Notes: generated by a model not told the origin, from the sequence alone. Shown: positions 1 through 7,003, counted from the first letter of the stretch. The stretch: 8,178 nt of DNA from JACCTH01 sp035281645 (GCA_035281645.1 DATEDN010000196.1:1-8178), one strand, 5' to 3'. Numbers and translations are program-made.

Positions 1-1212
1 GTCCCCGCCTCCCGCGCCTCGCCCTGCCTGCCGGCCGGAGCGGCGGCCGCCGGAGCCGGCCCCGCCCAGGCCGTGCCCGTCGCCGGGGGCGGCGTAGTCG
101 AATCCCGGGAGCGTCACCCGGGGGAGGCTCCGGCCAAGGGTCCTCTCGATCGAGCGCAGGTCGGGCTCCTCGTCCGGGCTCACCAGGGTGAAGGCGCTGC
201 CCGTGGCCTCGGCGCGCGCCGTGCGCCCCACCCGGTGGACGTAGGACTCGGGATCCGCGGGAACGTCGAAGTTGATGACGTGCCCCAGGGCCTCCACGTC
301 GATCCCGCGGGCCACGATGTCGGTCGCCACCAGGACCCGGTGGCGGCCCCCCTTGAACGCGTGCAGGGCCGCCGTCCTCTGGCTCTGGCTCCGGTTGCCG
401 TGGATGCGCCCGGCGGCGATCCTCCGCTTCTCCAGGTACTCGGCCAGCCGGTCCGCCCGCTTCTTGGTGCGGGTGAACACGATGGCGTCCTCGATGACGT
501 TGCGCGCCAGCAGCTCCATCAGCAGCGCCGGCTTCAGGCCGCGGGCCACCGGATAGACCGCCTGGGTGATGCCGACCGCCGGGGTCGTCCTCCGGCCGAG
601 ATGGATCTCCACCGGCTCGTGCAGCATCTCGCGGGCCAGACGGAGGATCTCCTCGGGCATCGTGGCGCTGAAGAGCATCGTCTGCCTGCGGCGCGGGAGC
701 TGCCTCAGGATGCGGCGGATGTCGGGAAGGAACCCCATGTCCAGCATCCGGTCGGCCTCGTCCAGCACCAGGACCTCGAGCCTGTCGAGGCGCCCGTAGG
801 GCCGGCGGAGATGATCCAGCAGCCTCCCGGGGGTGGCCACCACCACGTCCACCCCGCTGCGCAGCGCGTGCTCCTGTGCCCCCATCCCCACGCCGCCGAA
901 CACCGCGGCGCCCGTCACCGGCGTGTGCACGGCCAGGGCCTCCAGGTGCGCGTGGATCTGCGCCGCCAGCTCGCGCGTGGGCGTCAGCACCAACGCCCGC
1001 GTCGTGCCGCGAGCCTTGCCCATGACACGCTGCAGGATGGGAAGCAGGAAGGCCGCCGTCTTGCCGCTGCCGGTCATGGCGCTGGCCATCAGATCGCGCT
1101 CCTCCATCCCCGGCGGGATGGCCTGCTCCTGGATCGGCGTGGGGCGCGTGAACCCTAGTTCCCTGATCCCCTTCACGAGCTCTGCGCTCAGACCGAAACG
1201 ACCGAAGGGCAC
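1..1212 (-). CDS. rhlE: RhlE-type DEAD-box RNA helicase (3' end beyond window)
   Basis: ATP-dependent RNA helicase of the DEAD-box family, acting in the cytoplasm on RNA secondary structure (ribosome assembly or RNA decay in known RhlE proteins). The frame is open from GTG 1212 through base 1, 404 codons without a stop. Motifs in order: Q motif (FTRPTPIQ, about residues 21-28), Walker A AMTGSGKT (45-52), PTRELA, TPGR, DEAD (151-154), SAT (182-184), and motif VI HRVGRTAR (326-333). After LPGFDY the tail is rich in Gly, Ala and Arg, as in the low-complexity basic tails of RhlE proteins. The GTG start is chosen because AAGGAG lies 5 nt upstream and the MPFGRFGLS opening is typical of the family. 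Very high GC and a core function mark it as chromosomal flank rather than island. The family call is firm; rhlE rather than another DEAD-box paralogue is likely but not proven. Confidence 0.93.
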   Translation of the reverse strand, partial: MPFGRFGLSAELVKGIRELGFTRPTPIQEQAIPPGMEERDLMASAMTGSGKTAAFLLPILQRVMGKARGTTRALVLTPTRELAAQIHAHLEALAVHTPVTGAAVFGGVGMGAQEHALRSGVDVVVATPGRLLDHLRRPYGRLDRLEVLVLDEADRMLDMGFLPDIRRILRQLPRRRQTMLFSATMPEEILRLAREMLHEPVEIHLGRRTTPAVGITQAVYPVARGLKPALLMELLARNVIEDAIVFTRTKKRADRLAEYLEKRRIAAGRIHGNRSQSQRTAALHAFKGGRHRVLVATDIVARGIDVEALGHVINFDVPADPESYVHRVGRTARAEATGSAFTLVSPDEEPDLRSIERTLGRSLPRVTLPGFDYAAPGDGHGLGGAGSGGRRSGRQAGRGAGGGD

Positions 1213-1249
1213 GGAGTCTCCTTCACGGCGGGAAGTCGCCGGCTTCACT

Positions 1250-1441
1250 CTACAGCAGACGGCTCAGCGCCCGCGCTGCTCGGCCATGGGGCGCTCCTCG
1301 CTCACCCTGCCAGGCGTCACCAGGTGCTTTCTGGAGGCGATCGGCCGCGTACTGCCGCACCGCCTCCAGCATCGAATAGCGGGGCTCGGTCCCCGATGCC
1401 GGATCCGCGATGGCCAGGGACCTGAGACGGTCAGGATACCA
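1250..1441 (-). pseudogene. Remnant of AfsR/LuxR-type ATPase regulator
   Basis: The minus strand reads a segment containing EPRYSMLEAVRQYAADRL, which matches the (F/Y)R(L/M)LE(T/A)VRQYAxERL signature in the winged-helix region after the NB-ARC ATPase of AfsR/COG3903-type transcriptional regulators. The residues before it (RLRSLAIADPASG) resemble the usual LVDKSLV-ADxxxG segment with a few residues missing. The frame ends at TAG 1250-1252, soon after the motif, where family members continue with several hundred residues of TPR-like sequence. Nothing recognisable precedes it before the tRNA promoter. I read it as a decayed gene fragment left between the helicase gene and the tRNA. The similarity is motif-based and short, so chance cannot be fully excluded. 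Confidence 0.5.
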
Positions 1442-1501
1442 GCCCGGCGCCCGCGGCGGCCGCCATCCGGCTGCCCCGCCGTCCGAGGCGTCTGCTGCCG
1501 A

Positions 1502-1507
1502 TATAAT
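1502..1507 (+). promoter_or_regulatory. -10 box of the tRNA-Leu gene
   Basis: A perfect TATAAT lies 8 nt before the first base of the mature tRNA, in an otherwise very GC-rich stretch. No convincing -35 hexamer is visible at 16-18 bp spacing. Confidence 0.6.
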
Positions 1508-1515
1508 CAGGCGGC

Positions 1516-1604
1516 GCCGGGGTGGCGGAACTGGCAGACGCAGGGGACTTAAAATCCCCTGCCGCGCAAGCGGCATGCGGGTTCGATTCCCGCCCCCGGC
1601 ACCA
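1516..1604 (+). tRNA. tRNA-Leu (anticodon UAA)
   Basis: Complete class II tRNA with the CCA end encoded. Acceptor strands GCCGGGG and CCCCGGC pair fully. The anticodon stem GGGGA/TCCCC encloses the loop CTTAAAA, giving anticodon UAA (Leu). The long variable arm TGCCGC-GCAA-GCGGCA and the T arm GCGGG-TTCGATT-CCCGC are perfectly paired, so the gene should be functional. It is the apparent integration target of the downstream island: its 3' half is repeated twice downstream in the same orientation, while the 5' half occurs only here. The 3' half now present was therefore probably delivered by the last element to insert. Confidence 0.96.
1548..1604 (+). repeat. Attachment-type repeat, copy 1 (inside the intact tRNA)
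   Basis: From CTTAAAAT in the anticodon loop to CCA, 57 nt. The same stretch in diverged form recurs at 4306-4362 and 7702-7757. The anticodon-loop octamer and the end (C)CCCCGGCACCA are identical in all three, while the variable-arm region differs. This is the arrangement expected of an att site for a tyrosine integrase using the anticodon loop as crossover. Copy 1 would be the left junction. Confidence 0.8.
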
Positions 1605-1652
1605 TGTTTTCAGTGACTTGCGTCGGTAGAGGCCGCCCGTCGCTCGTGAACG

Positions 1653-1677
1653 CGGTGTCCACCTGGGTGTCCAGAAC
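1653..1677 (+). repeat. Shared left-end block, copy 1 (possible integrase arm site)
   Basis: Contains GGTGTCCACCTGGGTGTCCA, itself a direct repeat of GGTGTCCA with an 11-nt period. It is 23/25 identical to 4412-4436. It starts 49 nt after the encoded CCA here and 50 nt after it in copy 2. A short direct repeat held at fixed distance from a crossover site is how arm-type integrase binding sites look, but no binding evidence exists here. Confidence 0.6.
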
Positions 1678-1695
1678 ATTCCCTGCAGACACCCG

Positions 1696-1758
1696 TCACT
1701 CCGTGTCCTCGACTCCCCCGATGAGCTCTTCGTCGTACTCGATGGTGCGTTCGGGAAG
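1696..1758 (-). pseudogene. C-terminal stub of a primase-helicase related to the 4455-6953 gene
   Basis: Reading toward the tRNA, this stretch gives LPERTIEYDEELIGGVEDTE and a stop. The intact helicase of unit B ends STPERTVEYDQELMKEGDSIS and a stop. The stop codons lie at matching distance from the tRNA repeat (TCA at 1696 versus 4455 on the plus strand), and 1732-1755 matches 21 of 24 bases with the corresponding DNA. Similarity ends a few residues upstream of PERT, where the upstream region of the TPR gene begins. Only the last 20 or so codons survive, so no product is expected. It indicates that unit A once carried, or recombined with, a unit-B-like helicase gene. Confidence 0.7.
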
Positions 1759-1813
1759 CGCCTTGCTCCAGACCGGCCTGGGAACCATGTTCACCTGGCA
1801 GGAGAAAGACGCC

Positions 1814-3016
1814 ATGACACCACAGCGGGCGCTCGCTGCGATGGTCGTTTTCTTCACCCTCGCGATCCAACTCGCTTCAGCCGAGTCTCCCCTTCCCACG
1901 AACTGTGGCGAACCAGCCACCTCCAGTGATGCGGACGATTGGATCCGGCACGCCGATTGTCTCAGGCAAGCCGGCGATCCACGAGCTGCACTCGCCGTGT
2001 ATGAGAGGGCGGGCAAGCTGGAATCGCAGTGTTCACGCTCTCGGCACTACGGCATGGGTCTGGCGTACGAGGATCTGGATCTTGGAGAGGAAGCTCACGC
2101 GGCATTCCTCGAGGCCCAGAAGTGCGGTCGGCTCGATGCCGATCTCCTCTATCATATAGGAATCGCCCGCGAGATCGATAATCGCTACGACGAAGCGCTG
2201 GTTTATTTCCGCAGAGCCTTGGAGCTCGACGCTGGAGACAACCGGATACAGCGGAACATCGGATTTGTGTTGACGCGGCAAGGTCACGACGAGGAAGCGA
2301 TCCCCTTTTTCCTCGAAGCAATCCATTTGGATCAGAACGATCACAAGGCTTGGCATAACCTCGGCGTGACGTACTCGGTGGTCGAGGAGGGCATCCGCGA
2401 AGAGCTTCGCGAACTCTCACTCGAGAGCCGTGAAGGCACCGTCGAAACCGACAATCCGATCGAGCAACGGATTCAGGGTTTGAACCGCAAGCTCAAGGCC
2501 TTCGATTGGTTTGGCGAAGCCATCAAAGCCCTGCGCGAGTCCGTTCGCCTCGAGCCGCGGCAACCGCTCTACTGGTACACGCTCGGAACCACACTGAAGC
2601 ACAGGCGTGAGCTTCTTCCCGAGGCTGTCGACGCGCTCTGCGAGGCCGTCTCCTTGAAACCCGACTATTATGAAGCCTTGAGGAACCTCACGATCAACCA
2701 GGAGCGCCTCGGAAGGTTCGGGGAAGCCCATGCGACGGGCCTTCATCTCGCCAGGGTGGCCGGACCCGGAGACATCTGGCTCGAGGTGCACCTCGCCGAT
2801 CTCGAAACCAAGCTGGGCGATTGGGTTACAGCCGAGAAGCGCTATCAGCGTGCCCTGGCTGCCGGAGAAGCCAACGTCGACGCTCACATGGGTCTCGCGA
2901 TCGTTTACCGCCATCTCTCACGCAAGGAGGCATCCGACGCCCACCTGCGCCGGGCCATCGAGCTGCGCCCGGACCTGAAGCGCCTCTTCGAGCATGCCGT
3001 CGAGAGCGCACCTTAA
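1814..3016 (+). CDS. Secreted tetratricopeptide-repeat protein
   Basis: 400 residues. Residues 1-23 form a Sec signal peptide: MTPQR, a hydrophobic core about 7-20, then ASA before Glu, with no lipobox Cys. The rest is a series of TPR-like helical pairs at roughly 43-72, 75-104, 110-141, 144-175, 178-197, 246-284, 287-314, 320-349 and 354-386; the clearest have the A-x-x-x-F/Y...A-L-x-L-x-P/D pattern (such as DEALVYFRRALELD, 126-139). A charged Glu/Arg-rich insertion at about 190-225 interrupts the series. The start at 1814 is preferred over 1788 or the frame opening at 1604 because AGGAG lies 9 nt upstream and the signal peptide begins here. The product is probably periplasmic and mediates protein contacts; no enzyme motif is visible. 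It overlaps the lipoprotein gene by one base, suggesting one operon. The specific function is unknown. Confidence 0.85.
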   Translation: MTPQRALAAMVVFFTLAIQLASAESPLPTNCGEPATSSDADDWIRHADCLRQAGDPRAALAVYERAGKLESQCSRSRHYGMGLAYEDLDLGEEAHAAFLEAQKCGRLDADLLYHIGIAREIDNRYDEALVYFRRALELDAGDNRIQRNIGFVLTRQGHDEEAIPFFLEAIHLDQNDHKAWHNLGVTYSVVEEGIREELRELSLESREGTVETDNPIEQRIQGLNRKLKAFDWFGEAIKALRESVRLEPRQPLYWYTLGTTLKHRRELLPEAVDALCEAVSLKPDYYEALRNLTINQERLGRFGEAHATGLHLARVAGPGDIWLEVHLADLETKLGDWVTAEKRYQRALAAGEANVDAHMGLAIVYRHLSRKEASDAHLRRAIELRPDLKRLFEHAVESAP

Positions 3017-4167
3017 TTCGGGACTCCCCAGGTGACGACAAGAGAGGATCCATCCGAGATCGCCGTTGCCGCAGCTATCTGATCCTGTTCCTCATCGCGG
3101 GGTTGCTGGGACCTGCCGTCTCGTGCGCCTCACACCACGCGCATGAGGATCCATACCTGAAGCGCGCATTTCTTACGCTTTCCTCACCTATCTCTCACTC
3201 GGCGAACGCACTCGCCGCCAACCTCCGCGAGGAAGCGCTGCGAGGCGACCCGCGGTATGACATCGACGAGGCCGACATTCACCGATTCGGGCAGGCCGGC
3301 TTCGCCGGCATCGCGCAACTTTTGCGGGACGAGGATCCCCGCGTACGATCGGCTGGCGCCTTTTACCTCTCGCGTTGGAATCGATCGGACAGCGTTCCTT
3401 TCCTGATTGGGCTGCTCCGGGACAACGAACCGTGGCCGGATGCCCTGGGTTTTTACACGCTGTCCCCTGCGAGGACCGCGGGACACCTTCTCGGCTCGAT
3501 GTACGCCTGCAGCAACTCGGATCGAGACCGAGTTCCTGTTGACGAAAGAAGTCATCCCGATGTTGGGCTGGCCCGGCAAAGATGGTATGCGCATCATTTC
3601 CCATACTGCTTCATCGAGGGTTCAGCACAACTGCCGATCTACTACTGGTACCCGATGGCCGCTTACTTCGAGGTTCCGGCGGCAGAGATCCAGGCATTTC
3701 GCTCGTCCCACCCGGAGAGCTTCCGGTGCGTTCCCTTCGTGACGATCGGAGCATCAAAAAACGTGTACACATCCAACGAAGCGATTCCTGTGTCTCTGAG
3801 TTTCTCCAACTACGGCACTGATCTGATGTGGCTCCGCTACGATCAGACGGAAGTCAGCGTCCATCATTTTGAGCTCGTCAGCGACGACGGGAAGCCGGTC
3901 CCCATGCGCCGCCATGCCCTGAAGCCACTGCCACCGCACACGCCGCTGAAGCAGCCCCTCTATGGCGATTGTGCTTTTGGGCTAGGGGGCTGGGTACTCG
4001 ACCTGGCGGACCTCTTCACCATCCCTGGACCGGGTGAATACCGGTTCCGATATTGGTATACGGCGACAGATGATCGAGATGCCGAAGGCTGCAGTGTGGA
4101 TTTCGGCCTGAGAGTCTGGGACGGAAGAGCCTACTCTGAATGGTTTCGATTTGTTGTGACACCGTAG
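3016..4167 (+). CDS. Lipoprotein with HEAT-like and beta-sandwich regions (unusual start)
   Basis: Frame ending at TAG 4165-4167. A lipoprotein signal is clear: basic RDRRCR, the hydrophobic run YLILFLIAGLLG, and lipobox AVSC, with Cys at residue 37 if translation starts at ATT 3016. Next comes one HEAT-like helical pair (about 78-125: GFAGIAQLLRDEDPRVRSAG and the SVPFLIGLLRDN helix). The C-terminal third (about 245-383) looks like an Ig-like beta sandwich, with VYTSNEAIPVSLSFSNYG and PGPGEYRFRYWYTA. No ATG, GTG or TTG is in frame between the overlap region and the signal peptide. ATT 3016 shares its first base with the TAA stop of the TPR gene (TAATT), the geometry of a TAATG coupled start with one base changed; ATC 3052 after AGAGGA is the alternative. 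Probably a membrane-anchored partner of the TPR protein. Family not recognised. Confidence 0.75.
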   Translation: MRDSPGDDKRGSIRDRRCRSYLILFLIAGLLGPAVSCASHHAHEDPYLKRAFLTLSSPISHSANALAANLREEALRGDPRYDIDEADIHRFGQAGFAGIAQLLRDEDPRVRSAGAFYLSRWNRSDSVPFLIGLLRDNEPWPDALGFYTLSPARTAGHLLGSMYACSNSDRDRVPVDERSHPDVGLARQRWYAHHFPYCFIEGSAQLPIYYWYPMAAYFEVPAAEIQAFRSSHPESFRCVPFVTIGASKNVYTSNEAIPVSLSFSNYGTDLMWLRYDQTEVSVHHFELVSDDGKPVPMRRHALKPLPPHTPLKQPLYGDCAFGLGGWVLDLADLFTIPGPGEYRFRYWYTATDDRDAEGCSVDFGLRVWDGRAYSEWFRFVVTP

Positions 4168-4250
4168 ACGAAGCTCTGACTCGCTGACGCGCGAACATTC
4201 AAGGACCATAACCCTCGCAAAATACGGTCGCTCCCCGTAACCCTCGGGAA

Positions 4251-4299
4251 CGGGAAAGGGCAACGAGTTAGTAACTTACTCATTTCATTGCCCTTCCCG
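4251..4299 (+). repeat. Nested imperfect inverted repeat at right end of unit A
   Basis: The outer arms CGGGAAAGGGCAA (4251-4263) and TTGCCCTTCCCG (4288-4299) pair with a single bulged A. Inside lies a second palindrome, GAGTtAGTaACTtACTC (4265-4281). The right outer arm runs into the conserved CCTTCCCGTTTCG flank of the attachment repeat. No T-tract follows, so it is a poor intrinsic terminator. An integration-associated structure or a bidirectional transcription barrier at the element edge are both possible. The remaining 4168-4250 shows no gene. Confidence 0.6.
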
Positions 4300-4362
4300 T
4301 TTCGCCTTAAAATCTCCGGAGCTTTCGGGCTCTTGCGGGTTCAAATCCCGCCCCCGGCACCA
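4292..4362 (+). repeat. Attachment-type repeat, copy 2, with conserved left flank
   Basis: 4306-4362 repeats the tRNA-Leu 3' half: CTTAAAAT, a distinct variable arm (GAGC...GCTC), a fully paired T arm (GCGGG/CCCGC), and CCCCGGCACCA. The tRNA 5' half is replaced by the flank CCTTCCCGTTTCGC (4292-4305), which recurs before copy 3 with one change. No tRNA can be made from it. It marks the right junction of unit A and the left of unit B. Confidence 0.85.
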
Positions 4363-4411
4363 TTATTTTCAGGTACTTACGAGAAGGCGACCAGAACCAC
4401 CTTCGGCAGCC

Positions 4412-4436
4412 CGGTGTCCATCTGGGTGTCCATAAC
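4412..4436 (+). repeat. Shared left-end block, copy 2
   Basis: Contains GGTGTCCATCTGGGTGTCCA; 23/25 identical to 1653-1677 and starting 50 nt after the CCA of attachment repeat 2. It lies just beyond the stop codon of the helicase gene, outside coding sequence, so protein conservation does not explain it. Confidence 0.6.
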
Positions 4437-4454
4437 GTCTACGGCAGGCTGCCG

Positions 4455-6953
4455 TCACGAGATGCTGTCGCCCTCCTTCATCAGCTCCTGGTCGTACTCG
4501 ACGGTGCGCTCAGGCGTCGAGACCGCGCTGTCGATCGGCGCATCTCCCCAGGCGTAGCCCAATGCGCGGTACGCCCGCAGCCGCTTGTCGAACATCCGAA
4601 GAAGCATCGGCACGCCACGGTCAACGTAGTCGAAGATGCGCACTTCCGTCTTTCCTGTGTGAAGCCGATGGAGACGTCCCGTGTACTGGGCCAGCGTCCC
4701 CTTCCACGAGACCGGCATCGCCAGAAACAGCGTGTCGAGGCGGGCGTCATCGAACCCTTCGCCGATGTACCGGCCAGTGGCCAGCACCAGCCGCTCCTCC
4801 TCGTCGCCGATCTTGGCCAGCGCCGCATTGGCCGCGGCGCGTTCCTTCGTCGTCATGCCTCCTCGCAGCACGACCAGGTGGCGGACGAATCCATGGAGCC
4901 GTTCGGCGAGATAGTCAAGATGGTCCCTCCGCTCCGTCAGCACGATCGGTGACCGGCCCTCGTGGACAGCTTGGATCACGTCATCGAGGATCATTTGGTT
5001 GCGAGCCTCATCGGCAGCCAGGAGCCGGTAGATCGCCTGAATCCCGACGTCAGCCGATGTCGCGAGGCGGAAGGTCGTCTCTCGCAAGACCAATCGATGC
5101 TCGAACGGCCGCGTTGCCGCATGGCTCTTCGGATCGACGCGGAACCGAGCCGGGCCAAGTTGCATCTCCAGGATTGGATGGTGGCCATCCCGCCGATGAG
5201 GTGTTGCGGTGAGTCCCAGGATGTACTTTGCCTTGACCTCCGAGAGCACACGCTCGAACGAGATCGCTGGTACGTGGTGGCACTCGTCCGCGATGACATG
5301 GCCGTACGACGCGACGCGATCGTCCACTCGACCCTTGCGAACCAGGCTCTGGAGCATTGCCACATCCAGTGAGCCGTTGCCTCTGCGCTTCCCCCCGCCG
5401 ATACGGCCTATCTTCGACTCCTCGATTCCGAGAAACATCGACAGTTGCGCGACCCACTGATCGAGCAGCGGGCTGCGATGGACGAGGACCAGTGTGTTTC
5501 TCCCGCGCGTCGCGACGAGGTGCGTCGCCAGGACCGTTTTCCCCAACCCAGGGGGCGCGACGAACGCTCCGATATCATGCTGCAGGAGAGCCTCGGCAGC
5601 GCGCTTCTGGACCAAAGTGAGCTCGCCGTGGAACCGCAGGCGCAACCGCGCACCGCTATGGCGCTCGTCCTTTACAACAAAAGCGATCCCGTGTTCTCGG
5701 AGTATCTGTTCGATTTCATGCTGGCAGCCGCGGGGCACCGCGATATGCTCGGGGAATTCCTCAGCGCAGGCGATGACTCGTGGCGTCCCTGCTGTCGAGA
5801 GTCTCATCATCTGCTTCTTGTAGAACTCGGGGTTCTGGAAGGCGGCGACCCGCTTGATCCGGTTCAACAGAGCGGATGGAAGCCCTGTCTTCTCGATAAA
5901 CAGCCTCTGCGATATGACGCCGCGCACCTCCTGAGGCAGTGGGCCGGAGATGGCGACATGGAGAGGTCTACCCGAAGGAGGTCGTCTCCAAGGAGCCGCG
6001 ACCTCGTCGTCGGGCTCCGCGAGCCGAACCCCGATGACCTGGTCCCTTCGTGTCGCCTCGTTGGCGATGGCCTCGACCGTGGATGCGGCGGTGCGCTCGA
6101 CCGAAGCGAGGTAGGCCCACTGGTCCGGGATTGGGTTGAAATCGACATCTATGAACAGGGTGTTCCCCTTCTTGCGGGCTTCGTGCTGGAGTGGTAGCGC
6201 GATGAGGTTGCCGAAGCCACCCCGTGGCATCGTGTCCTGGCTTGGGAACAGGCGGTCGTAGGAATCCATGCTGAGCTGATGGCGACGTGCCATCGTCTCC
6301 GTGATGAGGAAGCATCCCATCTTCCGGGCGATGCCCGCCGGGATCGCCGCCGTGAAGAAGAACCATGCGTGGGCTCCGTTCCCCGATTGCGACCTTTCCA
6401 GCGAAACGGACACGCCGGCCGACCGGCAGGTCTCGGCGAACGCGGTCACGTCTTCTCTCCATGTGGACTTGTCGAAGTCGGCCGCCAACAACCAGCAGGT
6501 GTCGTCCTCGAGCAGAGGATAGACCCCCATCACGTGGCGTCCCTGAAGATGATTCAGGGTCGCCTGGTCGTCCACGAGTTGAAAGGCCTGGTTCGGACAT
6601 TCCCCGCATCTGATCCTCGGCAGCTCGCACACTCCTGGCACGAACTTGTTGCCGCACGCCGGGGCGTAACCGTACCGACTGGCCTTCTTGCTCATGAAGC
6701 GGGTCGGGTAGACGTCGGGGCGGCCGCGGAAGAGCGACCGAAAGAGGTGCACCTTGTCCGCGGGAGTCATCGGCACAGCGGCCGGTCCAACCTGCTCGCG
6801 GAGCGTCGTTGTCGGTGTCGAGGATACCGAAGCCAACTGTCGGCGGAGGGTCTCCAGGCGTGTCTTCACCCTCTCACGCTGATCGTCGATCGACGCGAGG
6901 TGTTCCTCTTCTCGCGCGATCTGCGAGAGCAGCTCATCTCTTGGCGTGGTCAC
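4455..6953 (-). CDS. TOTE-type archaeo-eukaryotic primase fused to SF2 helicase
   Basis: 832 residues. Order of parts: N-terminal coiled coil (about 5-42); a Cys4 zinc-binding segment (C100, C109, C116, C119) within the YPTRF...GYAPACGN region; and an AEP primase-like domain to about residue 290, with metal-binding DFD (D159, D161), SGNGAHAW (His195) and the downstream FGNLIALPLQ and DFNPIPDQWAYL blocks. After a linker comes an SF2 helicase: Walker A APPGLGKT (466-473), DECH (556-559), GLTATP (580-585) and motif VI QYTGRLHR (756-763). This matches proteins annotated as TOTE conflict-system AEP-domain helicases, proposed from comparative genomics to act in anti-mobile-element conflict; the biochemical role is not established. 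All core catalytic residues are present, so it looks active. Start is GTG 6953 with GAGGG 9 nt upstream; no in-frame alternative fits better. It is divergent from the toxin-antitoxin operon and reads toward the tRNA repeat. No companion nuclease lies in the unit. Confidence 0.9.
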   Translation of the reverse strand: MTTPRDELLSQIAREEEHLASIDDQRERVKTRLETLRRQLASVSSTPTTTLREQVGPAAVPMTPADKVHLFRSLFRGRPDVYPTRFMSKKASRYGYAPACGNKFVPGVCELPRIRCGECPNQAFQLVDDQATLNHLQGRHVMGVYPLLEDDTCWLLAADFDKSTWREDVTAFAETCRSAGVSVSLERSQSGNGAHAWFFFTAAIPAGIARKMGCFLITETMARRHQLSMDSYDRLFPSQDTMPRGGFGNLIALPLQHEARKKGNTLFIDVDFNPIPDQWAYLASVERTAASTVEAIANEATRRDQVIGVRLAEPDDEVAAPWRRPPSGRPLHVAISGPLPQEVRGVISQRLFIEKTGLPSALLNRIKRVAAFQNPEFYKKQMMRLSTAGTPRVIACAEEFPEHIAVPRGCQHEIEQILREHGIAFVVKDERHSGARLRLRFHGELTLVQKRAAEALLQHDIGAFVAPPGLGKTVLATHLVATRGRNTLVLVHRSPLLDQWVAQLSMFLGIEESKIGRIGGGKRRGNGSLDVAMLQSLVRKGRVDDRVASYGHVIADECHHVPAISFERVLSEVKAKYILGLTATPHRRDGHHPILEMQLGPARFRVDPKSHAATRPFEHRLVLRETTFRLATSADVGIQAIYRLLAADEARNQMILDDVIQAVHEGRSPIVLTERRDHLDYLAERLHGFVRHLVVLRGGMTTKERAAANAALAKIGDEEERLVLATGRYIGEGFDDARLDTLFLAMPVSWKGTLAQYTGRLHRLHTGKTEVRIFDYVDRGVPMLLRMFDKRLRAYRALGYAWGDAPIDSAVSTPERTVEYDQELMKEGDSIS

Positions 6954-7003
6954 GGAAAGGCGCCCTCACGATAGGGGACTGCTTTCGCTTCGTCGTTTTC
7001 ACC

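Larger units (their letters stand above)
1548..4305 (+). mobile_element. tRNA-flanked island unit A (2.76 kb)
   Basis: Segment between attachment-type repeats 1 and 2. Contents in order: shared left-end block (1653-1677), C-terminal stub of a helicase (minus strand), TPR protein gene, HEAT/beta-sandwich lipoprotein gene, and an imperfect hairpin next to the right repeat. There is no integrase, excisionase or replication gene, so it is either a decayed island or a cassette moved in trans. The boundaries are inferred from the repeats; the element name is descriptive only. Confidence 0.6.

Noticed and set aside
73..1158. Long plus-strand open frame over the first kilobase
   Set aside because: It is antisense to the DEAD-box helicase, whose motifs are unmistakable on the minus strand. 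The plus frame is a high-GC codon shadow rich in Arg, Gly, His and Pro.
1604..1813. N-terminal extension of the TPR protein to 1604 or 1788
   Set aside because: The signal peptide begins at 1814 with a good ribosome binding site, and the upstream stretch holds the left-end block and helicase stub on the other strand.
3032..3082. GTG 3032 as start of the lipoprotein gene
   Set aside because: It is in a different frame and reaches a stop after 16 codons, before the lipobox. It would require a frameshift that nothing else supports.
4228..4263. Intrinsic terminator after the lipoprotein gene
   Set aside because: CCCGT...ACGGG can fold around CCC/GGG, but no T-rich tract follows and it competes with the larger hairpin at 4251-4299.
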